A stretch of DNA of 31,197 nucleotides from positions 1 to 31,197 of IMG/VR virus record IMGVR_UViG_3300030085_005130. One strand, 5' to 3'. Below the pieces are notes generated by a model that saw only the letters and a program-made list of their open reading frames with translations, had not been told where the DNA came from and made no database searches. This stretch comes from a virus. The translations under genes and the position numbers were made by a program. This document shows positions 5,989 to 15,500 of the stretch, one piece after another (position 1 is the stretch's first letter; every line of letters begins with the position of its first letter).

Positions 5989-8900
5989 TTATGCCTGAGA
6001 TTCAGACCAAGAGATGTTTCCAGATACCTGAAGCGGTGCAGCAAGTGTGAGTCCAGAAGGATTCTGTGCTTGAACAGCAAGTGTAAGTAGGTCAGGTCCT
6101 GCGGGGAAAATATTATCTCCTCCCAAAATACTATTACCAATTTCAAGAAGTTCTGCAAGGTCAACTGATAATGAACCGGCAGAAACTTTTGTTGTATAAA
6201 TTGTAACTCCACCCAGAATTGTATCTCCGGCACGATGTTTAATAACCTGACTCAAACTTGGTCTTTGTGCCTTCTCATATGGGATAGCACTTGGTTGAGT
6301 ATTTTGAAGGAGGAACAATTCCACGTCTTTATTCGTGGTAACTGATGCCTGTCTCAGTCTTAACTGCATTCGGTTGATAACTTCTCTCTCACCCAATGCA
6401 CCTGTCAAAGAACTATCAACAGAAGGTGCAAGTCTTACACTAATCAGAGGAATTGGTCTCTGAAGTTCAACTGCTGTAGATTCACCAGCAGTAAATGATG
6501 TTGCACTAGCAATTGGCGAATATTCTGAACCTCCAGTTGGGTCAGCAGATGTTGCAGGATAATTTACAAACACCTTACTATTTGCACCAGATACAGTAAC
6601 CTGAGTTACATAAGTTCCTGCAGGAAGACCTCCACCAGAGAACTGGTGACCAACAACAAGTTTTTCAGCATCTACTTGAGACAGTTGCATAGAATAAACA
6701 TAAACCCGATTACCATCAAGAGTAATCTGTTCAAACGTAGATTCGGCGGTTGAAGCTACTGTATCATTAGCACCCGTAGTGAATGCGAATGGTCTGCTTT
6801 GTCCAGTAAATTGATATGCTTTATCATCATCAAATGTACCATCCATGATAACGGAAGTACCAAAGTGGAATAGTGTTGGAGCAGTGGATGAGTTTGGACC
6901 ATTCTCAATTTCATAACGAGCAGGTAAGTTACCTGAACGGAAGTATGATTCATCCAATACATTATTATGAATATATTCGTGCATGTATCTTACATGACCT
7001 TTTGCATCCTTAAATCCATAGCGAATCTTACCAGCACCATACCAGGAGTAATCCATGTATGCCATCTGAATCTTAGTCAGATCCAAGTTAAATCCAGTAA
7101 ATCCATTACCATCAGCAGGATCAAGATTCCATTGAGATTGAGGAGTCTTAGTATCGACAGTAAGAGTTGCCTTAACTTTTGTTGCATCCAATCCACGATA
7201 TGCAGGTTGAACTACCATGCGAACGTCAGAACTTACTTCAGTAATTTGATATGTCTGCCCTCTAATTACAATATAATCACTTACGTTTAATTGTGTCGTA
7301 AAACTTGTTCCCTCTCCGGTTACAATTTGACTTCCTCTAGTAACACTAACATTACCAGCAATTTGTAACGTACTACTACGTCTTACCGCACTAAGATTTT
7401 GTCCATCATACTCATAGAAGAATCCATTTTGGTCATCAAACATTCCAGCACGAACAAAACTATCAGTCCATGAAGTACGAACATAGTTAGGGAATCCACC
7501 TGCACGAACATCAGTTGGACTGCCAGACATAGTGTAAGTGAATTGGAATGGTGTTGGTGTTGTTGCCACAGTATAGTTGCCATTATAATAGTTTACACCA
7601 AATCCAACTGTAGCACCGGCAATTCTAACTGGATCTCCTGCTGATAAGTTATGCTGTTCTTGAGTATCAACAGTAGCAGTTGTACCAGAAGCTTTAATTA
7701 ATTGCTTAACTAATTTTGGTGGATTAAAGTTGACAGCAATACTAGTCTGAACACCTTTACCAGACTGATAACGGAAATACTTACGAGTCTGTCTGGCAAT
7801 ACGACTGTTTGGACTTGTTCCTGCAGTAATATCTACACCACCATCAAATGGTTTATGTAGATTGTATCCATCAGGTCTAAGTGCTAACTGAGTTGCATAA
7901 TAATAATTATTTCCATTAACAGTACTAGAAGCATTCTCAAATAAGGTCATATTTTCATTTGTGGTCACATTATCTACAGTCTTTTCTTCAATATATGTTC
8001 CGTTATCAATATAAATTTTATCAAATCTCTTGAAGTTAATTAAGAAATTAGTTGATGTTCCGGTAAGTTCTTTTGTTCCAGATACTGTTGATACTGAACC
8101 TTGACCCTGAATATTTTTAATTAAATTGTCAGAATTAAAATACTGTGTTCCAGATTGTGCCGTCAAATTAATTGCAACATTATTTTTAGCATCAAGACTA
8201 GAAGTTGCTAACTTAAAGGAAGTATTTCCTACACCAATAACGTAAACAGTAGTTGTATTAACACCTGTTAAAATTGAAGACCCTCCATTTGCATCATAAG
8301 TAATCTTTTCACCCGTAATAAAGTTATGAGCAGATGATAATGTAATTACTTCCGTAGAACTACTTACATCTGTTGCTGCATTAATTGAATATTGTCTAGT
8401 TGGAACCTTAAAATCCGAAGTTAAAGTAAACGTATTGGAAGAAGGAGTACTCGCGATTTGGAAAACACCATCATATGCACCAACAACTTTATCCAAATTA
8501 AAGTTATGAGAACCACTACCCGTTCCGGTCAGAAGAATATCAGAAGTAGATGCAGTTAAGTTAAATTTAATTCCCCACCATGGACCACCACCAGGACCAA
8601 AATTAACTTGGTTTGATGGAGCAATATTCATTTTGAATGATTTCTTATTGCTATTTCCAGCATCATCAAACAAATAACTCGTTACATTAACATTCTGTCC
8701 AAATTCTTTACTAACTACGTAAGTCTGAGAATCTCCTTGGTCCTCAGTACGTCCAACACGCCAAGTTTGAATTACAGTTCCACCACTATCTTTTAATTCT
8801 AAGTCAACATATTCATTGTTTGCTCCAAAGTCACCACGGAATTCCAGAGATGAAATTGTACAGGCAGTTGGAGCAAATCCAAATGCAGTCTCAACATCAA

Positions 8901-11463
8901 TATTATAATCAGCAGCAGTATTTGTGGAACCAGTTTGTTCTACAGAAGCACTATTTGCCGATCCACTAGTTGCAGAAATATTCAGTCTATTATCATTAAT
9001 TCTAACATACTTATAAGTATTCAAATCAACCAACGGTGGTATAACACTACCAGTTAAATTATCATATACACCCTCAACAGAACCAGTTACTTTATGGTTA
9101 GGAACGTAGATACTATTATATGTTGGATTGACCTGAGTATATTCTATCGTAAAGTTCTCAGGCACTTTGACCACATCATCAGTATTTGGAGATGATGATG
9201 TTTGTATCCTAATTACATCGTTATTAACTTTCGTAGCAGTACCACTAAACTGTAGTGGCATGTCAACGGCACCCGATGATGTATTGGTATATGCAAATCT
9301 TTGACCATTATTATAATTTGTAGTATCGGTAGTTACAGTTATTGCACTAGAACCTTCAATACCATGATTTTGTACATAAAAAGTATTTCTATCTGTGGTT
9401 AAAGGATTGCAGAAAACATAGTAAATATTACTTGAAGAAGTAAAATTACTATTACTATTATTATAGTTAATATTAAACGAACCATCACCAGCAGATCCAC
9501 TCCAACCAGTAGAACTTAGAACAGTCGATGCATTTCTTATAGCAAGAGTTCCATATCTACCGTAATCTCTCTGATTAGAAAGGTATGAGAATGAATCACT
9601 TGAACCATTAGTACTAGAACTTCCGGGTGTTCTTCCTTGGAATGCGACTATATTTGACGGAGAAGATCCTCCTAGTCCAAATTCAGCATCAAATAAATCA
9701 CCACCACTGCGGGCTTTATCAGACTCAGAAGCAGATGATCCTGACTGTGAGAGTCTAAGTCTGACTCTATAACGATCACCATTCCAAACAAAAGTACCAA
9801 CACTACCTTGACAAGAGTGTGTGATACTAAGGAAATAATTACCTGGAGTGCCAGTAATTAAACTTGAAATGTTAAGTCCATCAAATGGAGTAGTTCCTCC
9901 ACCAGGACTAGTAATTGCTCGGACATAAATTTGATTTTGACCACCACCATAAATGTTTCCTGTGGTGGATCCAATTGTTATTGTAACGTATTCACTAGTA
10001 CTATTAGTATCACCAGCAATTTCGAGATAATCAATAGTTACATTGGAAGAAGTAATACTTGATGGCAACGCCAGATTAGTTGTTACTGATGTTGTACCTG
10101 TAGAACCAACATAATTAGAAGTAACACTTGATGATTGAGAATTAAGAAAGACAGCCATCGGAGTACTTCTAGTATTTCCGTTTGCTGATTCAACTTTATA
10201 AACCAAACCAAGTCTACAAAGACCATATGTATTATTAAGTGTGCTAAGACTTACAGCAGAACTTAAAGCATCTGTTTCATGCAGCTCAATTGTATTGGCA
10301 TCAATCAGTTTTACATAATATACAGTACCATCAGTCAGTCCGGCATCAGATGCCCCATAATATGGACACTGGAAAACAACTGTATACTTATCTCTTAGAC
10401 TATGACCTGTCCAAGTAATTCGATTAGTTGAAGTATTAATATCTGCAGGGTCTAGATATGTCGTATATGTAGATTCCCAATCATAAGTAACTACCGGAGG
10501 TTTTCTGAAAGACTCTCTACCTGTATTAGTGCTCATACCAACATTGGTAGTGGTAGTAAATGTTGGTGTAGTATCGACGTATGGACGACCATCAGGAGCT
10601 GTTGCCGTACTATCAGAAATTGTTAATGTACGAGGACCTACAGTATTTCTAAGATAAACTTTTGTATTGGCAGCAAATCCATGAGTTTCAGTTGTAGTCA
10701 CTGTCAACGTACTGGGATCATTACCATCAGTAACTGCTCCATCTGCAGTACTTACAGGAAGAGTTGATCCTTCAAAAAACTTACTTGGAACAATAGTCGT
10801 ATAACTACCACTAATATCTCCAGTAGAAACTGCATCTACATCAAGTTCAAAGAAAAATTCTGTAGTAGAAGGAACGTTAGTTACAACAAAAAATCCTTCT
10901 GCTTGATATTGTGAAACACCTTGAACCGAAATTGGGTCACCAACGCCAAGACCATGTGGAATGGAAGTAACTACGTTTATACTTTTGCTATTTGCAACCG
11001 CATTAATAGAAGTAATACCATCAATAGGAGTATCTCCACTACTACTAAAAACGGTAGGAATATTTTTTACAGTCTGAAGAGTTTCCCACTTAGTTGATTG
11101 TAGTCCATATTCAAAGTCAGTATCAATTAGGTTTGCAGGATTACTAACTCTCAGTTTTCCAACAGGGTCTAAAATATCTTCTGCAGGAGTAATTTCAGCA
11201 TAATCTTGCTCTATAAAAACTTGAAGTTTATCAGAATCATTATGTGATGTTGTATCATATACAAGCGATAATGTAGTTTTACCTTCTGATCCATTATATG
11301 CGGCAGACCCACCTTTAGAGGCACTAGAAAAACTATAGATTATTTCATTTCTGGTAACATTAGTAATTACAAGAAACCTTTCTATGGAAATATTTCCGGT
11401 TACTTTTACAGTTTTTTCGCTAGCATCAAAAGTATATTGGCCTATTAGTAATTTCTTTGCCAT
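5989..11463 (-). CDS. giant virion structural protein (1824 aa)
   Basis: The N-terminus (MAKKLLIGQYTFDASEKTV...) is followed by a long Ser/Thr/Asn-rich beta region. It carries several copies of a loose unit opening H-x-(L/F/I)-x-x-G-(D/E/N), such as IPHGLGVGDPISV, ETHGFAANTKVYL, AHNFITGEKITY and QHNLSAGDPVRIAG, each followed by aromatic beta strands (VTNVPSTTEFFFEL-like). From about residue 1330 the sequence changes to a less repetitive, aromatic-rich part (MFDDQNGFFYEYDGQNL, MDYSWYGAGKIRYGF, HVRYMHEYIHNN), ending in TPSGLTLAAPLQ-like fibre-base sequence (NISWSESQA). This arrangement is familiar from large cyanophage virion proteins, possibly baseplate- or fibre-associated, with no assigned role. 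It is preceded by a late promoter (11495-11501) and AGGAAT. Confidence 0.85.
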   Translation of the reverse strand: MAKKLLIGQYTFDASEKTVKVTGNISIERFLVITNVTRNEIIYSFSSASKGGSAAYNGSEGKTTLSLVYDTTSHNDSDKLQVFIEQDYAEITPAEDILDPVGKLRVSNPANLIDTDFEYGLQSTKWETLQTVKNIPTVFSSSGDTPIDGITSINAVANSKSINVVTSIPHGLGVGDPISVQGVSQYQAEGFFVVTNVPSTTEFFFELDVDAVSTGDISGSYTTIVPSKFFEGSTLPVSTADGAVTDGNDPSTLTVTTTETHGFAANTKVYLRNTVGPRTLTISDSTATAPDGRPYVDTTPTFTTTTNVGMSTNTGRESFRKPPVVTYDWESTYTTYLDPADINTSTNRITWTGHSLRDKYTVVFQCPYYGASDAGLTDGTVYYVKLIDANTIELHETDALSSAVSLSTLNNTYGLCRLGLVYKVESANGNTRSTPMAVFLNSQSSSVTSNYVGSTGTTSVTTNLALPSSITSSNVTIDYLEIAGDTNSTSEYVTITIGSTTGNIYGGGQNQIYVRAITSPGGGTTPFDGLNISSLITGTPGNYFLSITHSCQGSVGTFVWNGDRYRVRLRLSQSGSSASESDKARSGGDLFDAEFGLGGSSPSNIVAFQGRTPGSSSTNGSSDSFSYLSNQRDYGRYGTLAIRNASTVLSSTGWSGSAGDGSFNINYNNSNSNFTSSSNIYYVFCNPLTTDRNTFYVQNHGIEGSSAITVTTDTTNYNNGQRFAYTNTSSGAVDMPLQFSGTATKVNNDVIRIQTSSSPNTDDVVKVPENFTIEYTQVNPTYNSIYVPNHKVTGSVEGVYDNLTGSVIPPLVDLNTYKYVRINDNRLNISATSGSANSASVEQTGSTNTAADYNIDVETAFGFAPTACTISSLEFRGDFGANNEYVDLELKDSGGTVIQTWRVGRTEDQGDSQTYVVSKEFGQNVNVTSYLFDDAGNSNKKSFKMNIAPSNQVNFGPGGGPWWGIKFNLTASTSDILLTGTGSGSHNFNLDKVVGAYDGVFQIASTPSSNTFTLTSDFKVPTRQYSINAATDVSSSTEVITLSSAHNFITGEKITYDANGGSSILTGVNTTTVYVIGVGNTSFKLATSSLDAKNNVAINLTAQSGTQYFNSDNLIKNIQGQGSVSTVSGTKELTGTSTNFLINFKRFDKIYIDNGTYIEEKTVDNVTTNENMTLFENASSTVNGNNYYYATQLALRPDGYNLHKPFDGGVDITAGTSPNSRIARQTRKYFRYQSGKGVQTSIAVNFNPPKLVKQLIKASGTTATVDTQEQHNLSAGDPVRIAGATVGFGVNYYNGNYTVATTPTPFQFTYTMSGSPTDVRAGGFPNYVRTSWTDSFVRAGMFDDQNGFFYEYDGQNLSAVRRSSTLQIAGNVSVTRGSQIVTGEGTSFTTQLNVSDYIVIRGQTYQITEVSSDVRMVVQPAYRGLDATKVKATLTVDTKTPQSQWNLDPADGNGFTGFNLDLTKIQMAYMDYSWYGAGKIRYGFKDAKGHVRYMHEYIHNNVLDESYFRSGNLPARYEIENGPNSSTAPTLFHFGTSVIMDGTFDDDKAYQFTGQSRPFAFTTGANDTVASTAESTFEQITLDGNRVYVYSMQLSQVDAEKLVVGHQFSGGGLPAGTYVTQVTVSGANSKVFVNYPATSADPTGGSEYSPIASATSFTAGESTAVELQRPIPLISVRLAPSVDSSLTGALGEREVINRMQLRLRQASVTTNKDVELFLLQNTQPSAIPYEKAQRPSLSQVIKHRAGDTILGGVTIYTTKVSAGSLSVDLAELLEIGNSILGGDNIFPAGPDLLTLAVQAQNPSGLTLAAPLQVSGNISWSESQA

Positions 11464-11494
11464 GTTATAAAAAAACTATTCCTGTCTGTTCTTC

Positions 11495-11501
11495 TATTTA
11501 G
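11495..11501 (-). promoter_or_regulatory. T4-type late promoter core, cyanophage variant (CTAAATA)
   Basis: CTAAATA on the minus strand, 31 bp before the ATG at 11463 and about 16 bp after the TGA of the 319 aa gene. A weaker GTAAATA lies at 11514-11508. CTAAATA is the variant I associate with cyanophage late genes. Confidence 0.55.
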
Positions 11502-11517
11502 ACAAAGTATTTACGAA

Positions 11518-12477
11518 TCATCCTAAAGCAATTGCCAAAGCAATTACATCCGATTCAGTTTGAAGTTGCCCACCATTAGCAGTTGCAATACCAGTAATAT
11601 TCATATTACCCGTTCCAGTAATATCATGATTATTAACATCCAAATCTCCACCAAGTTTAGGTGATGTATCATTAATGACTACAATATCATTAATACTTAC
11701 ATTCTCATATGCAACCAACTCAACAATATCATTAAGAGATGCTCCCGTTGTCAGAGTAACGGTAGTTCCATTTGATGCCGTAAATTCAGAACTATCAAGT
11801 TTAGAACCATTTAAATAAACATCAATATAACCTACAGTATAAGGTACTGTACCAGAAGGTGGGAATAATGTTTGACTAGCAGTTGCAGTATAACTATTAA
11901 CAGATCTAGTTGTTGCAGTTCCTATACCGCCACCGCCGCCACCACCAGTGGAAACAGAACCATCAGCCATCAAGTACTGAGAGGATGTACCACCAGTCTT
12001 GACAAATGAAGTTGCAGTTACAATACCAGAAGCATTTACATCTACAAGTGATAATTGACCAGCTTTTGTAAATGTATATCTTTCTGTAGTACCATCACGA
12101 ATCTTAAAGTCAGTAACGTATGCGGTAAGATCTAATGATAAATCAGTTCCATCATGGAATAGTCTAGAATTATCAGAACCACCAAAAGTTATTCCTATAT
12201 TATTATTAAATCTTAAATCGCCGACTGTTTTTTGGTCGGCAAAATCACTACGGAGGAACTGAAGACTGTCCAATCCATCAAGAGTGGCAGCATCACCACC
12301 ACCTCCTCCTCCACCGGCACTATAATTAACAATATTGAGTGTAGAGATACCAGTTATATTTGATCCGTCACCATAATAAGTTACAATACCCGCAGATCCT
12401 ACCGTAGCACCAGTTCCAACGGCCGTGATCTTTAGATTATTAACCTGTTCTAACTGGTGATTAATATTAACTGACAT
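11518..12477 (-). CDS. tail fibre-type protein with VSGIVTATSF units and glycine linkers (319 aa)
   Basis: The N-terminal segment MSVNINHQLEQVNNLKI leads into a fibre unit GIVTYYGDGSNITGIST, a run of seven glycines near residue 60, then DGLDSLQFLRSDFADQKT, NNNIGITFGGSDN and LFHDGTDLSLDL, the shaft repeat used in the larger fibres. A second VNASGIVTATSF unit and a second glycine run follow near residue 185. The C-terminal third contains PYTVGYIDVYLNGSKLD with TTGASLNDIVELVAYENV, a domain recurrent in marine phage fibres, and LGGDLDVNNHDITGTGN. It is probably a short fibre or a base component for the large fibres. A strong AGGAAGG site lies 10 bp upstream and a late promoter 24 bp upstream. No enzymatic motif. 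Confidence 0.85.
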   Translation of the reverse strand: MSVNINHQLEQVNNLKITAVGTGATVGSAGIVTYYGDGSNITGISTLNIVNYSAGGGGGGGDAATLDGLDSLQFLRSDFADQKTVGDLRFNNNIGITFGGSDNSRLFHDGTDLSLDLTAYVTDFKIRDGTTERYTFTKAGQLSLVDVNASGIVTATSFVKTGGTSSQYLMADGSVSTGGGGGGGIGTATTRSVNSYTATASQTLFPPSGTVPYTVGYIDVYLNGSKLDSSEFTASNGTTVTLTTGASLNDIVELVAYENVSINDIVVINDTSPKLGGDLDVNNHDITGTGNMNITGIATANGGQLQTESDVIALAIALG

Positions 12478-12501
12478 TAGAGATACACCTTCCTATGTTT
12501 A

Positions 12502-12508
12502 TATTTAT
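12502..12508 (-). promoter_or_regulatory. T4-type late promoter core (AATAAATA)
   Basis: ATAAATA on the minus strand, 8 bp after the stop of the 1982 aa gene (12519-12517) and 24 bp before the ATG at 12477, with AGGAAGG (12494-12488) between. Confidence 0.7.
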
Positions 12509-12516
12509 TGGATGAA

Positions 12517-15500
12517 TTAGAATGACATTTCAGTCGCTTCAATTGTGCATACCCATCGTATCGTAGTTGCTGCTTGCCCAGTCACCTCAACTTTTATAGC
12601 ACCATTTGTAGTGTCTGCCGTAATCTCAAGATCCCAAGCAGCAGCACCAGTATCATAAGCAATAACGTCTTTAATAACACTTCCAACAAGTGCTGTTGAT
12701 GCAGCATTTGCACCCCTCTTAAGCGCACCTCTCAGTTCCCATACTTTAGTGTTACCAGCACCAGTCACACCTGCAACACAGGTAGCTTTAAAAGTAATTG
12801 CACTATTATTTTTGAGAGTTAATTGGTTTGTTGTACCTGCACCATTAACATTAGACCTCAATACTGTAGGTGTTGCATTTGCCGTTTGTGCATAAACATT
12901 AAGAATTGACTTTTGACATAAAGCTCTGCCATTATGGTCTGTACCATGAGGATTAGCAGAAGCGGGAATAACGACTAGACCTTCAATAGTTCTAGTAGAC
13001 GCATACTTTCCACCCAGAACAATTGAATAGTTTGAATCAGCTAGAGAATGAGTTCCGAAAGCATAAGATTCATCACCACTAACAGTAATATGATTACCAA
13101 AACCAGCAGAATAAGATCCTGATACCGTTGATGCATAACTACCACCAATAAAGGAATAGTTGCCACTAGCTGTATTATGCCTTCCACCAATTAATGCAGC
13201 ATTCGTTCCAGAAGCAACAGCAGTTTGGCCCAATCGGACTAGTTGCAAGTCTACTGCCCCTGCACCACGCTTGTTACCACCAGTTGTAGTTCCATCAGGA
13301 ATAGCTGCAAGAATTGAACCACCACCTCCTTTTGGAACTAATGCAACGTCAATAGTTGTCTCGGTTCCAATTGCAGATAATGAATGAACAGGAACTGTAT
13401 TGTTTGGAGATGCATTATGTCTTCCATCAACTATAGTGCTGCCATTTGTCTGGATAGCATTACCCATATAAGGATGAGCACTACACTGATAATAAAGAAT
13501 AGAAGGTGTTGATTCTGTAACTACAATTTCAGTATATGTTGATGTTGAAGTAACATTTTCAGTATATTCTGTAGTCCTATCTGCCTCAAGATATAATCTG
13601 AATGGGTGACTTGTCATGTCACCAGAACTCAGAGTAAATCTATAAGTTCTACCTGGAGTGAATGTCAGGAATGGTGACTCAATACCATCCAAATAATATC
13701 CATTAGTACTAGCACCATTAACACCACCAGTATATCTGTGGTCAGACTTGGCAGCAACAGTAACAGCAAATTGAACTACAGTAGTTGATCCAGATCCAAC
13801 TAAAGTATCATACTTTTCAAAATTTCCTGATACTCCAATTCCAGTATTAGTAGTTTCAAACTTCTTAGAGTCTTGGTACCAAAGTTCGGCAGTTCCACTT
13901 CCAGTGAACACTGCCAGTCTTCCCCAACCAGTACTATAACCACCAGTAACTCCGGCAGTAGCAATAACTACATCACCACTAGTTCCTCCAGAATTATTAC
14001 AACCTAATAATAAATCGGTAGTTGAATTTGATGTTACTCGGAATTCATTACTAGTAACTCTGAGGTCACCTTTGTAAGTAGTACCAAGTTTTAATGAAAT
14101 TCCCGCATTAGTACTAGGCATTTCAAGAGTAATAGCATCATGGAAGTTAGAAGTTCCATTGACATCAAGTTTTGCTGTTGGTGATGTAGAATTGATACCA
14201 ACATTACCAGTTGTGTAATAAGCATCATTTCCACTTGTAGACCAAACAGAACCACCACCACTAGATACGGTTGTCCAAGAAACACCAAATCCAGTTACGT
14301 TGGATAATACTTGACCATTTCCTCCAAAGGTTCCATTAGTATCATAAACAGAACTTCCAAGTGCAACTGTTCCGTCAACGTCTAGTTTTGCTGTTGGATT
14401 TGTAGTTCCAATACCGACAAACTCAGTAGCACCGAATGGTGCCAACTGAATTGTTCCATCAGCATCTACATCAATTGAAGGAATACCAGAAACATCATTA
14501 ACTGAGAAGATACTTCCAGTAGTCAGATCATTTGTGATAGAGAATAACTGACCAGCAGAACCTTCAAAACTTAAGGTGCCATTATTTTGATTATCATAAG
14601 GAAGAATTTCAATACGAGTTCCAATACCAACTGCACTTGTGGTTCCGATACCTGTATATCCAGTTGTTATCCAAGGAGAACTACCACCAGCAGAGATACC
14701 AGTCAGTTGCGAACCATCACCATAATAAGTAACAATACCAGAAGATGCTGTTACAATACCAGATACTGCTATTCCATCAGTAGTGGTTTTAAATTTTTGT
14801 GACCCATAGTGATAAGCAATAAGTTCACCACTATTACCATCAGCCTTGAGATATATTGCACTACCGGATCCAGAACCATCGTCACTTTTAATTTGAATAC
14901 TCTTATCAGCTACCTGCTGGTCAATGATTATATCATTATTTTGTGTATTGATAATATAAGAATCACTATTGTCAGAATAAATTCTGAGGTCATCATTAGT
15001 TCCAAATACTGCTTGTGAATTATCTTTAAACCTAAGTACATCCCCAGTCTTATCCCATACTACGTCATAACTTGAACCAGTGAAAGTTACATCATCTTGG
15101 AATGTAGAAATACCAGAGACATTTAAATCATCTAATTCAGTATGTCCATCAACATCAATATTACCATTAAAATTAGCCTCACTAGTAAATGTAGAACCAC
15201 CACCAACATTTAACTGATCAGTCGAAGTAGTTCCTGTTACAATAATACCATTAGAAGCAGTTCTAAGCTTCTGAGCACCATTATGGTAAATGGTTACTCC
15301 GTATCCGTCTTCACCCTTTATATAAGTCTGAGTGGAACCAACGTTTCCGATCCTAACAGTTTCAGCACCAATCCTTAGTTCGGCGGTTGATCCAGTCTTA
15401 TTCTTAATGTAACTATGAGAAGAATGATATATTTCTAAATCTTGTTCATCACCAAATTTTGCTGTTGCACCTTCAGCAAAGTCAAGTGCGCTTTCAGACT

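Noticed and set aside
5931-6233. 100-residue minus-strand frame between the 99 aa and 1824 aa genes
   Set aside because: It overlaps the end of the 1824 aa gene out of frame and runs through the late promoter and ribosome binding site of the 99 aa gene.
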